From Acanthococcus lagerstroemiae (taxonomy: Eukaryota > Arthropoda > Insecta > Hemiptera > Eriococcidae), in the NCBI GenBank assembly GCA_031841125.1, contig CM063108.1, positions 27,083,399-27,147,398 of the forward strand: a stretch of 64,000 nt of DNA. Direction: 5' to 3'. Positions 32,600-45,000 of this stretch are shown piece by piece. Within the stretch, counting starts at the first letter, position 1. Each line of letters starts with the position of its first letter. The translations under genes and the position numbers were made by a program. Under the pieces are notes generated by a model. It made no database searches. It saw only the letters and a program-made list of their open reading frames with translations, and had not been told where the DNA came from.

Positions 32600-34460
32600 T
32601 CGAATAAAGACTGTTAAATAAAATAAACTCGGCTCAAAAAGTTCAAAAACTTACATCTGACTAACCTTCATCCGAATTGGCCAGAAATGGACAAATCAAA
32701 AACGAAAAAGAAAAAAGATCAAATTTGACCAAAACTGATGAAAAAAAAAAGGCCGAAATAACCTGAACCCAATCATGAACAATTAAAAACAACAAAAATA
32801 ACCGTGGGCGTTTAAATTCGAATAAATCTGACTCAAAATAGTCTTATACGTCCAAATTTGTCGAAAAACAACCATGACCAGACTCAATCATCAATCTAAG
32901 CCAAACTGAGACACTCTTTTTCCTTCCCCTCCAAGAAACGTCAAATCCAATATTTTTGGAAGAATCTGGCAATCACTTTCTATATTCCTTCTGTCTTTCT
33001 TTTTTCTCTCCATTTTCAATCTCATTTCTCCAGGCTCCCTCTCCCAACTGATCGCGCTGTGACCATGGCACCGCACGCTCTTTCAGTAAATTCGACTATG
33101 ATGAATTCTAAAACCCCAATCAGTGTCAACCAATCGAAATCGAATTTCATTCGTGAAAACAAAACCGACCATTTTCCAATCAATCCTAGCTCAATCATTG
33201 AACGCTTCTGATGTGCGATTTTGTTTCGTGTGTTTACTTCTGACTGAAAACTGGCATTGACTCGATCTACGCCTTTTGAAAGCTGAGATTATTGACTCTA
33301 ACTCTCGCGAAATCTCCGACTGACTCGATTTACAGTCAGAAACTTTCTTTCACGAAAAAACCATCAAAATATAGGAAAAGCATACTAGAAAATTTAGATC
33401 TCGTACGAGGAATAAACTATTTTAATATAGTCAGTCCTGCGGGATTTTTCGAAAGAAAATGTGTAACGGGCACAATGTACATACGAATTTGGTGCCCGAG
33501 GGCTGACACTATGGCGCGGTCGCTTTTCCATTAGGTTCGGCGGAATCGCGGAATGCGGAATTCGTTCGAGCTTTTTATTACACGATCGCTACCCCGGTAT
33601 ACGTCGGAAAAAAGAAAAAGAAAAAAGAAATGGTCGAACGAACGAAAACGACAGAAAAAAAAGTGTTCGGAAAATGAAAAGTTAGTAACAGGATCGCCAG
33701 AAGAGATATTGCGCCACAACCGTGTCCTATTTTTTATTTTCGCCCTGAATTATGACACGTAAGAAGAATTTGCAAAACTTATCGTACCGGTTAATTTTGG
33801 CGAAATATATGCGACGGTTATCTGATCTCTGATGCTGCAGCAGGCGAGCAGGCGAGCACTCAACCTTGAGATTTTATCAGCCAACTCGCGTGCTTTACAT
33901 TCTTTACGCTTTTTTCTGTTTTCTGTTTCCTTTTCCTCATTTTTCGTCTAGTTTTGTTTTCCCCAGAAGAGCATTTGCAGGGTACAACCGTTTGCAGAGC
34001 CAAGTTTCATCTACATTGAAACGAAACTTTATAGACCCAAGTTCGTCGTTACGATCTGTGTAATCGTATCGTGTTTTCGACCTTTCGGTTTAGATACATT
34101 GAACTTGTTCACAGAGCGAGGCTGTTCGTAGAAGCTCGAAAAACACATAAATTGATATCCCGTGTGTAACCAGCCACCAATAGCACTTACGCAGGCCATA
34201 GTTCTAGATTTTTAGGTATCATTGCCAATAAGTTATCTGCTGAAGTTGTTACATGGAATGATGAAATTAGGTTCATATTCCAGAGGCAGGTGGTTAATAG
34301 CTAAGCGCATCCTCGCCGAAAAGCTTTGCCTATGTTCAAACTTCTGCACCTCTTTTTCTGTACTTTTGATTGTCTGACTAAACCACTTTCTGTTGTAGGC
34401 CTGTCTGTTTGATAATTTGCCAAACTGATCTGACTGATGTGAAAGTTCTGGTTGAATCCG
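32600..34460. other. No gene recognised
   Basis: Low-complexity AAAAATGACCAAA-type text at 32640-32890, then apparently single-copy DNA with some CG-rich patches (33470-33720). Frames of 60-80 codons show no domain. Confidence 0.35.
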
Positions 34461-34850
34461 ATGAATCTGCCAAAATTATGACTATAAGCCAACTCCTGAC
34501 TTCAACTTTTTTTTCTTTCTTTTTTTTCTTGAGAGAGAGAGGGGGGGGGGGTTTGTTTGGTATAATTTAGTTTTCAGAAACAAAATATTATTCACCCAAG
34601 GAGACAATAGCTTTTACAAGCTGACAAGCAATGTAACCAATTTAGAAATTTGTTTTCGGTGAGATGGGCTAATTTTCGTATTAAAAGCCAGTCAAATTTG
34701 TGAGTCATTTACAATTGGGTCTACAGCGCTATACGTCAAATAAAAAAAAAAAAAAAAGAGAGAGAGAAGTGGGTACCCAGATCCATCTCCGTGTGTTCGG
34801 TACTGTTGGCAGTGATCTAACAAAGCTGAGGAATTTTGTTTCAAGAAAAC

Positions 34851-34910
34851 TAATGCTCGAAAGGGCGGATTCCAGGGCTCGGGGTGAGAGTAAATAGAAA
34901 AAAAAAGAGA
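34851..34910 (+). mobile_element. SINE 3' tail fragment (duplication A copy 1)
   Basis: TAATGCTCGAAAGGGCGGAT followed by TCCAGGGCTCGGGGTGAGAG and an A-rich end is the 3' part of the SINE at 62726-62948. The tRNA-like head is missing. Confidence 0.75.
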
Positions 34911-35761
34911 AGTGTGTGATGGATGTCGGCAAGTTAAGGGCGTTTTAATTAGAATGGAGACGAGTATCTTATTCTGACAGCCGACCCCTAAATAACCACC
35001 ACAGGCAGAAAACCCCCGAGAACACAGAACCCCCAGGAAGACCTTCTACCAGCATCCTCGGTATCCCCAAAGAGCAAAAAGGGAGTGGGACCCTTCAGTA
35101 GAATTGCGTATAATTATGAATTTAGAGTCGTTATATTGGCCAAAAAGGGTGGATACCATATTTCTAACGCCCCTGGATCCGCCGAAAGGGGCTAATAACT
35201 GTTACCTACTTCTTCAAGTAGTTTTTGCATTCAAAGCATATTTTCGTTGCTGTTCAATACATTTTATCTGAAGTATCACGGGGTAAAGATACACAGGTAA
35301 TGGATGCGCCCACTCCAAACAAGATGAACTCCAATGGTCACATTAATCAGGCCATCTTCTTTTGCTTAAAAAGGAAAAAGCCAGTTCGAAAGTGTATTGA
35401 ATACAAAAATTTGAATGAGTCTTATGACCCGACTTGACGAAAAAATGGTCACTGAGCCTCAATAGGTACCGAGGGGACGTATTACAAAATTTACTTATCC
35501 ATAGGGGTGGAAAGGGATCAGAAAAGTCATCGGGAAAATCAGTTTTATGGACCACTACTGTAAACATCGCAGGCCAATACGAGCCCCCCCCCCTCATTCC
35601 TTCTCCACGAGCGGAAGATTAAAAAGTGACATTCTCCATCGTGATTGTCATTTTCTCATTTCCCCTTTCTTACCTCCTCCTTCCAGTCGCTAGCCTCCCC
35701 ACCTCAAATAGTTTTAAAAATACATTTATCATTTTTTAACAGCAAGTGGAATAATGATCAC

Positions 35762-36324
35762 TAGGGATGGGATTTTTATCTTTTTACTTTTTTTTTTTTT
35801 TTTTTTTTTTTTATTTATTTATTCCCGATAGGAATATTTCCAATATCTTTGCGAATCATAAAAGTCCGAGTAAAATGAGCCCAATTTGTATGAGCATATT
35901 TTTACATATTTTTCGTAAAAAGCATAAATTTACATTTTTTTTTTTTTACCCATTTTTCGACATATTTTGAGCATATTTGACTCTTTTTTCTATTTTCACG
36001 ACATTTTTCGCAAAATACTCGAAAATCCGCTTATCAAAGACAAAAAAAATTTAAAATTTGACTTTTTGCCGAAATCAAAACATTTGTTTTTTGTTTTTTA
36101 ACGTTTTTCGAATAAATGAATGAAGCTTTCGTTTTGATTTTGTCGTATTATTGTTCTCCTTCAAAAACCCTGAATTTTGATACCCATATTGCCCCCCTTT
36201 AATCGAACATATATTTTGGCATATTGTCGAATTTTTAGGAATATTTCAGACATATTTCAGACCGCGAAAAACATAAATTGCGCGCATAAAACACGATTTT
36301 TATGACATAAAAATCCCATCCCTA
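35762..36324. mobile_element. hAT-type MITE with 8-bp TSD (duplication A copy 1)
   Basis: The ends TAGGGATGGGATTTTTAT and ATAAAAATCCCATCCCTA are perfect inverses, and ATGATCAC flanks both sides (35754-35761 and 36325-36332). It is 563 bp, with long T-runs and CATATTTTT-like repeats and no transposase. Because the target duplications are present in both A copies, the insertion predates the duplication. Confidence 0.92.
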
Positions 36325-37889
36325 ATGATCACTTCAGCCCCGCTAAAAGCTTCTTCAACTTCAAAAGCTCAAAAAACCAAAACCGAGTGGCTCTGGGTGT
36401 AAACACAAAAATTTTGAAGGGGACGGATAGTTTATAATTTTATAAGTAAAAAAAGAAACAGTTAAAAAAATAAATTTCATAGATACAGCTATAATTTCGA
36501 GCAGAAAACGTGATTCTTTCAACGACTTGAGTCCATTGTAAAAATTAGTAATTTTCAATTTTTTCCCAGCTTGGAGGAAGGGGAGATTTATCTCTATACA
36601 TATCTTAGAAAATTTTTCATATGTATTTTACTCGGCAGGCGTCTTCCAGAAAAAAAATTTCGGGTTTATGTAAGATCATTATTTCAAACTCTACAAAGCT
36701 TTTTTTAAGACTCTTCCAGACTTTTACTAGACCTTTTAAGGTTCGTTAAGATGTGCAATAAAATGGGTATTTTGTAATTTTGTAAGATATATCCTCAATC
36801 CTCATAGTTTTTTAAAATTCTTTCAGATGCATTTTATTCTTTAAGACTATTCCAAAATTCTTGAAGGCCATCTCCAGAACTTTTTTATTCTTGTTCAAGA
36901 TTATTATTTCAAATTCTGCAGAGACTTCTTCAGACACTTACAGACTTTTAGAATGGCCTTCAGGGCTCATTAAGATAAGCAGTAAGACGAGTGTTCTCAA
37001 CTTTTTTTCCGGTGGAGAGGGAGGATGGAGGGAATATATCCCCACACATCATTGAAATTCTCTCAAACTATTTTACTCTTCAATGCTGTCTAAAACACTT
37101 TTGAATTATTCAAGATTATTACTTTACGCTCGTTACAGACTTTTTCAGACTCTTCCAGACTTCTACAAAGCTCCTTAAGACGTGCTGAGATAAGTTATAA
37201 AGTGGGTATTTTCTATTTTCCCCCGGATATTATGTTTTTTAAATTCTGCCAGGCGTACTTTATTTTTGAAAACTCGCCCAAAATTGTACCAGATTATTTT
37301 CCAACTTTTTCGGACTTGTTTAAAATCATTATTTTACGCTCTACAAAGACTTTTTCAGACTCTTTCCAATTTTTCTGAGAATGTGATAGACCTATTTAAG
37401 ACTTCTCAGAACTCGACTAGATACTAAAACAAACCAGTTTAGAAAAACCTTAAAGAGTTTCAAAAAATATTGAACCTGCTTCTATAAGCATTTAACTAGG
37501 CTGGAAAAGTTTCAAAAGTCTCAATGTAGCATATAACGTCCCAAAAAGTTTCAGATCAAGAAAGTTTACTAAGGGCAAACTGGCGCATGATTCTGGTAGT
37601 AGTAGTCCCTAAAAAAAGGTCACGCGGCCAAATAAAATCCTCATACATGTATATTCATGTAGGCCAGAAAGGTACCTATGTGTCGGATCTAATGCTTCTT
37701 TTCCATACTGCATATGGTACACTGCACGACTTAACACTCCACCTCCGTATTAATTACCAACACAAAAACACACTAGCTTGTTCAACGCGACGAAACCTGT
37801 GCGTTTGGTTCTGTTCTGGAAGCACTTTGAGTCAGGCTGGCTCGGCTAGGCTATACACGAACGTTGAAGTTGACAGTGAAACGTGAAAT

Positions 37890-38618
37890 TATGTTCTTCT
37901 ACTAGTCAACGCGTTATGTTTAAATGCTTAGTGTTGTTTTTTTTTGTTTTTTTTGGCCCACAAAATACGTATTTGAGATCTTATTGAAAACCCGTATTTG
38001 GGACTTACTCTTAATGAACAATTAGAAATTTAATGGTGGTAAGCCGAAACCAGAATTACCCTTTTTGAAAACTGAGTAAAAGAAAGATGGTTCGTTTTTT
38101 TACTAGACATTTCCACGTATCGCAATTCTTAACATTTTTTATCATTGTTGTAATGGACATTTTAGTTATTTTATGGTTGACTAGTTTATGAAAAATGTTT
38201 ACCTACATTTTTGAAACGATGTGTGTTCCTATGCTTATTTTTATTTATTTTTTTTTATCAATTTGTTTTCCTATTAATATTTAATATAATTTTTGCATAT
38301 TTAATTTCTATTCAATTATTTTTTCTTAAAAAGTACTGAAAAGAAGCGCTTTTGAAAATTATTTGTGAGGGCGTTTTTTTAAGAAACAATCGGAAGGAGC
38401 GTTTTTAAATTTATTAGAAAAGAGGCGTTTTACAAACGTCACATAAACGCTCTCATATAAAGAACGCTTGGTTACTTGGCGTTTTTTAATAAGTTGAAAA
38501 TCGCGCGTTTTCTAGGAAGTTGAAAAACGCGCGTTTTCTGGTAAGTTGAAAAATCGCGCAGTTTCATCGGTCTCACATTATCTCCCGCGTTCCGCCCGGC
38601 GGTATTTTGCCCGTAGGG
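37890..38618. other. Spacer between duplication A copies, with short tandem repeat
   Basis: AT-rich and without a gene. Positions 38485-38565 carry three ~29-bp units AAGTTGAAAAACGCGCGTTT + TCTGG, and looser GCGTTTTT motifs start from about 38345. Confidence 0.6.
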
Positions 38619-39004
38619 GAATCTGCCAAAATTATGACTATAAGCCAACTCCTGACTTCAACTTTTTTTTCTTTCTTTTTTTTCTTGAGAGAGAGAGGGG
38701 GGGGGGTTTGTTTGGTATAATTTAGTTTTCAGAAACAAAATATTATTCACCCAAGGAGACAATAGCTTTTACAAGCTGACAAGCAATGTAACCAATTTAG
38801 AAATTTGTTTTCGGTGAGATGGGCTAATTTTCGTATTAAAAGCCAGTCAAATTTGTGAGTCATTTACAATTGGGTCTACAGCGCTATACGTCAAATAAAT
38901 AAAAAAAAAAAAAGAGAGAGAAGTGGGTACCCAGATCTATCTCCGTGTGTTCGGTACTGTTGGCAGTGATCTAACAAAGCTGAGGAATTTTGTTTCAAGA
39001 AAAC

Positions 39005-39064
39005 TAATGCTCGAAAGGGCGGATTCCAGGGCTCGGGGTGAGAGTAAATAGAAAAAAAAAGAGA
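39005..39064 (+). mobile_element. SINE 3' tail fragment (duplication A copy 2)
   Basis: Same fragment as at 34851-34910, carried along by the duplication. Confidence 0.75.
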
Positions 39065-39913
39065 AGTGTGTGATGGATGTCGGCAAGTTAAGGGCGTTTT
39101 AATTAGAATGGAGACGAGTATCTTATTCTGACAGCCGACCCCTAAATAACCACCACAGGCAGAAAACCCCCGAGAACACAGAACCCCAGGAAGACCTTCT
39201 ACCAGCATCCTCGGTATCCCCAAAGAGCAAAAAGGGAGTGGGACCCTTCAGTAGAATTGCGTATAATTATGAATTTAGAGTCGTTATATTGGCCAAAAAG
39301 GGTGGATACCATATTTCTAACGCCCCTGGATCCGCCGAAAGGGGCTAATAACTGTTACCTACTTCTTCAAGTAGTTTTTGCATTCAAAGCATATTTTCGT
39401 TGCTGTTCAATACATTTTATCTGAAGTATCACGGGGTAAAGATACACAGGTAATGGATGCGCCCACTCCAAACAAGATGAACTCCAATGGTCACATTAAT
39501 CAGGCCATCTTCTTTTGCTTAAAAAGGAAAAAGCCAGTTCGAAAGTGTATTGAATACAAAAATTTGAATGAGTCTTATGACCCGACTTGACGAAAAAATG
39601 GTCCCCTGAGCCTCAATAGGTACCGAGGGGACGTATTACAAAATTTACTTATCCATAGGGGTGGAAAGGGATCAGAAAAGTCATCGGGAAAATCAGTTTT
39701 ATGGACCACTACTGTAAACATCGCAGGCCAATACGAGCCCCCCCCTCATTCCTTCTCCACGAGCGGAAGATTAAAAAGTGACATTCTCCATCGTGATTGT
39801 CATTTTCTCATTTCCCCTTTCTTACCTCCTCCTTCCAGTCGCTAGCCTCCCCACCTCAAATAGTTTTAAAAATACATTTATCATTTTTTAACAGCAAGTG
39901 GAATAATGATCAC

Positions 39914-39934
39914 TAGGGATGGGATTTTTATCTT

Positions 39935-39966
<32 letters not shown>

Positions 39967-40472
39967 ATTTATTCCCGATAGGAATATTTCCAATATCTTT
40001 GCGAATCATAAAAGTCCGAGTAAAATGAGCCCAATTTGTATGAGCATATTTTTACATATTTTTCGTAAAAAGCATAAATTTACATTTTTTTTTTAACCCA
40101 TTTTTCGACATATTTTGAGCATATTTGACTCTTTTTTCTATTTTCACGACATTTTTCGCAAAATACTCGAAAATCCGCTTATCAAAGACAAAAAAAAATT
40201 TAAAATTTGACTTTTTGCCGAAATCAAAACATTTGTTTTTTTTTTTTAACGTTTTTCGAATAAATGAATGAAGCTTTCGTTTTGATTTTGTCGTATTATT
40301 GTTCTCCTTCAAAAACCCTGAATTTTGATACCCATATTGCCCCCCTTTAATCGAACATATATTTTGGCATATTGTCGAATTTTTAGGAATATTTCAGACA
40401 TATTTCAGACCGCGAAAAACATAAATTGCGCGCATAAAACACGATTTTTATGACATAAAAATCCCATCCCTA
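39914..40472. mobile_element. hAT-type MITE with 8-bp TSD (duplication A copy 2)
   Basis: Same element as at 35762-36324, with ATGATCAC at 39906-39913 and 40473-40480. It differs mainly in poly-T lengths. Confidence 0.92.
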
Positions 40473-42086
40473 ATGATCACTTCAGCCCCGCTAAAAGCTT
40501 CTTCAACTTCAAAAGCTCAAAAAACCAAAACCGAGTGGCTCTGGGTGTAAACACAAAAATTTTGAAGGGGACGGATAGTTTATAATTTTATAAGTAAAAA
40601 AAGAAACAGTTAAAAAAATAAATTTCATAGATACAGCTATAATTTCGAGCAGAAAACGTGATTCTTTCAACGACTTGAGTCCATTGTAAAAATTAGTAAT
40701 TTTCAATTTTTTCCCAGCTTGGAGGAAGGGGAGATTTATCTCTATACATATCTTGAAAAATTTTTCATATGTATTTTACTCGGCAGGCGTCTTCCAGAAA
40801 AAAAATTTCGGGTTTGTGTAAGATCATTATTTCAAACTCTACAAAGCTTTTTTTAAAACTCTTCCAGACTTTTACTAGACCTTTTAAGGTTCGTTAAGAT
40901 GTGCAATAAAATGGGTATTTTGTAATTTTGTAAGATATATCCTCAATCCTCATAGTTTTTTAAAATTCTTTCAGATGCATTTTATTCTTTAAGACTATTC
41001 CAAAATTCTTGAAGGCCATCTCTAGAACTTTTTTATTCTTGTTCAAGATTATTATTTCAAATTCTGCAGAGACTTCTTCAGACACTTACAGACTTTTAGA
41101 ATGGCCTTCAGGGCTCATTAAGATAAGCAGTAAGACGAGTGTTCTCAACTTTTTTTCCGGTGGAGAGGGAGGATGGAGGGAATATATCCCCACACATCAT
41201 TGAAATTCTCTCAAACTATTTTACTCTTCAATGCTGTCTAAAACACTTTTGAATTATTCAAGATTATTACTTTACGCTCGTTACAGACTTTTTCAGACTC
41301 TTCCAGACTTCTACAAAGCTCCTTAAGACGTGCTGAGATAAGTTATAAAGTGGGTATTTTTCTATTTTCCCCCCGGGTATTATGTTTTTTAAAATTTTGC
41401 CAGGGGGTACTTTTTTTTTTTGAAAACCCCGCCCAAAAATTTTTACCAGATTTTTTCCCAAATTTTTCGGACTTGTTTAAAATCATTATTTTACGTCTAC
41501 AAAAAACTTTTTCAGACTCTTTCCCAATTTTTTGAGAATGTGATAGACCATTTAAGACTTCTCAGAATCGACTAGATACTTTAAAAAAAACCAGGGTTTT
41601 TAAAAAAACCTTTTTAAAAAGTTTCAAAAAATATTGAACCTGCTTTATAAGCATTTAACCCAGGCTGGAAAAGGGTTTTAAAAAATTCAATGTAGCATAT
41701 AACGTCCCCAAAAAATTTCGATCAAGAAAGTTTATAAGGGCAAACTGGGGCATGATTCTGGTTTGTAGTAGGCCCCAAAAAAAGGTCACGCGGGGGCCAA
41801 AAAATTTTAAAAAAATTTTTTTTTTTATTTTCATTTTATATTCATGTAGGGGCCCGAAAGGTACCCATGTGTTTGGATCTAATGCTTCTTTTCCATACTG
41901 CATATGGTTTAAATGCACGACTTAACACTCCACCTCCGTTTTTAATTACCAACACAAAAAACACTTGCCTTTTTCAACGCGACGAAAATGTGCGTTTTTT
42001 GGTTTTGTTTGGGAAACACTTTTATCAGGTGGCTCGGCTAGGGTATACAGAAAGTTGAAGTTGACAGTTTAAAAGTAAATTCTCAG

Positions 42087-45000
42087 GGGCATCTGAAATG
42101 CACAGAGCTGCACGAGAAGTTAAAACTACATATCGTCCAGCACTAAGAAGAAACCACTCACTGACAAAAAACTTTCCACCTTTTTAAAATCAGGGGTTTT
42201 ATGGGAAGAAAATTTCGTCAGATCAAAAGTACAGTAAAAGCTTTTTTGACATTCACATCAATTCGAAAAACTTGGCATTTTAAAAAAGGGGAACTTGTCG
42301 CCCAAGTTTTTTGATTTACGGATAGTACGAAATAGAAAAAATGAAGCCCGATCAACACTATCGGCGAGATCTGTACATTTTTTCTTTGCGAGGATACAAG
42401 CGGCCAAACTGAGGAACGAGAACCGCAAAAACACGTTTTCGAGAAAAAGTGTCTAAAGTTAGACCCCTTTTTTTCCCCACTCCTTTAAGCGGCCGTAACT
42501 CGCACGGATCACGTTACCACCCGACAGGGCTTGTTGGAAAGGTAATTTTTCGCACTTCTACGTGGTAACAGTTCAGAACGTCGGATTCATTCGTAAAAAC
42601 CTCCGAAAAAACCGCGAAGAAGCGACGCAGACATTCCCCATTCTTTTCTCTTTCTCTTTCCATAATTCTCTTTCTCTCACTCCCCTCTTCTCTTTCACAC
42701 CTGTAAATTTTGTCTCTTTGTTATTGCGATTTTTTCTTATAGAAATCGACCAAAATTTCAAAATTGATTTTTTTCTAACCAAAAAATTTGTTTTTCTTTA
42801 TTCGCTGTTTTCTGAGACTTCGATCGATTGACAAAGTTACCCCTTTTTTATAGAAACTACCACTTTACAGCTCGACGAGTGCGTGTCCAAATTTCATGAT
42901 GCAGTACATGTGCGAGCATACAGTGGGTATGCTCATTCGTCTGAAATCAGTGACTACACCCTCCAAGGCTAAATCAGTTCCTCTCGGACAAAAGAGAAAA
43001 ATGTAAATTTTTCCTAATTGTAGGCATTTTTTTAGCTTCCAGATGTATTGACCTTTTCATTTTAATTCGTGATATTTTTTTTATTTATTTTTTTTGTAGC
43101 GTACCGCGTATTTTGTATTTTAATTACCACTGATTATTCTTTCATCTCCGTACAAGTTTAATAATTCCGTGAATTTACTTTCGATTTTGTTCAATACTGT
43201 ATTTATTGCATCCCGCATATTATTTCAATTTCGCGTAGATTTTGATACTTAGTGATACTCATTGTTTTTCCGTGTACTCTTCTTTTGGATTTCAGGCGAA
43301 AAAATGCCAACACGTTTTCTAAGTAATTCAAGCTCATGCGGCAACTCTCTCCTTTCAAATTTACATTTTTGTGTAAATCCGTCTTATCTTTTTGTCTGAT
43401 CAGTTCCTGCGCAGTAGGACGCGAGCTCTAACAAACCTTTTTTTGTCTGTTGCATACCTGCAAAACCGGTACGTGATCTGTTCAAAAAACACCTTCTTCT
43501 TCTCGCTCATTATCCTCTTCCTCTCTCATTCGGCCAGGCAAGACATTAAATCAGTTCGGTATAGTTTAGTTGCAGTTTATCACTCGGTTAGCTCTGCTTT
43601 CACCATCGATTCCCTCACACTTGGGATCCAAACTAAATACTTTCACTCTCTCATACAAAGAACTCAAAAACCAGCACGGCACAGTACAAAGTAGCACAGC
43701 AGAAAAGGCTACAGCCTATTGTAATACATGACGCATGGCGACCTACATCGGCGAATGAAATAACATTGGGCAAAGTAATTCACGTATGAATTTTCCTGAA
43801 GAAGGGGTTTTTCTAAAACTTTTATCCCATATTCTCATCGAATTTTTCGGGTAAAATTATCAAGGTCACTTTTACCCTGTATACCGGAAGTAAAATCTGA
43901 ATGGCGGCCCGAATGAAATGCCGCGACTTCGCAAAAATTGACTCGTTTATTTTGCTTGTATAATATTTCCGCAGTACTTAACTAGATATAACTGTCATAA
44001 GAAATACAGCTATCGACCTTTCTTAGTTGCTTACCTATTACAGTCATGTACGACAAGCATTTCATGCTTCGGGGGCGTTGATATTCGCTTTACGTGCGAT
44101 TTGTAAGATCCCTAAGATTCGCTTTTATCTCTTCGTGTAACGTGTTTTGGGTTCTTATCACATTGGCTGGCAGATACGCACACCGGGGAGCTGTATTCCG
44201 CTTGCAATGATACCTTTCATATGCGGCACACGCCATCCTTTCTGAAATCGGCATTTTAGGTTGAACGACTGTACCTGCGAGCCCACCTCGTGAAAGAAGA
44301 CAGCAAAGAGTCATCATCTACGTGCACACAGAACGCGATTATCGTGTAACGTAGGATATAAGGCTGCAACTGCCAATCACTGAAAATTCTTAAAATATCC
44401 CCTTTTCCTCCGATAGAAGCGATCCAGCGTTATAGAGAAGTCTCTTGCAGTCAAAGGGAAAATCGAGGAAAGGCAGTATAGACAAGTAACATGTTCGGGT
44501 ACAGACAGGGCGAAACGAACTATGATGCAGGGATGCGTGCAAACGTACCTTCTGTACTGTAGCTCCCGTCTGGTACTAACCCCCGGGCGGTCCTGAAAAT
44601 GTCGGTGCGAGAGGAAAGCGGCACTTCTCTACATTCGAAGGTATCGGATAGTCAGTCAGGAAGTAACACTTTCTGGCTGATCTAGCCCTGGTTGACCCCC
44701 GGCGATTCATGAGCGCCCACCCCGGGGCTACTCCGTCGTGGCCTACCAGTCACCAACTGGGGCTTGAAATCCCAGAGCAGCTATGAGGTTTTTTGGGTCC
44801 TCCGCCAACCCGGGTGTTCCCAAATGCCTATCTTTATACACCCACATCGCCTCCCATAGCCCATTGGGACGCCTACTTTTTGGGCCCTCCAGACCACAGC
44901 GACGGGGACCCGGACTTGTAAATACAAAACCCCATGTGCCTTAAGATGTTGCGACCGCTCTGGCCTTCCCTTGGCGGTCTTACGGTCTTTCCCGGGACAT

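Larger units (their letters stand above)
34463..37888 (+). repeat. Segmental duplication A, copy 1
   Basis: From GAATCTGCCAAAATTATGAC to GTTGAAGTTGACAGT, this ~3.43-kb block is repeated directly at 38619-42079 (offset 4156 at the start). The first ~2.9 kb is almost identical, with few substitutions and length changes in homopolymers. It contains a GA-run, a SINE 3' tail, a hAT MITE with its target duplication, and AGTCTT-like repeats. A 70-codon frame (35225-35437) is identical in both copies but resembles nothing known. Confidence 0.95.
38619..42079 (+). repeat. Segmental duplication A, copy 2
   Basis: It is nearly identical to 34463-37190 up to about 41350. From there it becomes abruptly noisy relative to copy 1: homopolymers lengthen (TTTTCTATTTTCCCCCGGA becomes TTTTTCTATTTTCCCCCCGGG) and single bases drop out. 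It then joins duplication B copy 1 directly near 42080. The identical 70-codon frame lies at 39378-39590. Confidence 0.95.
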
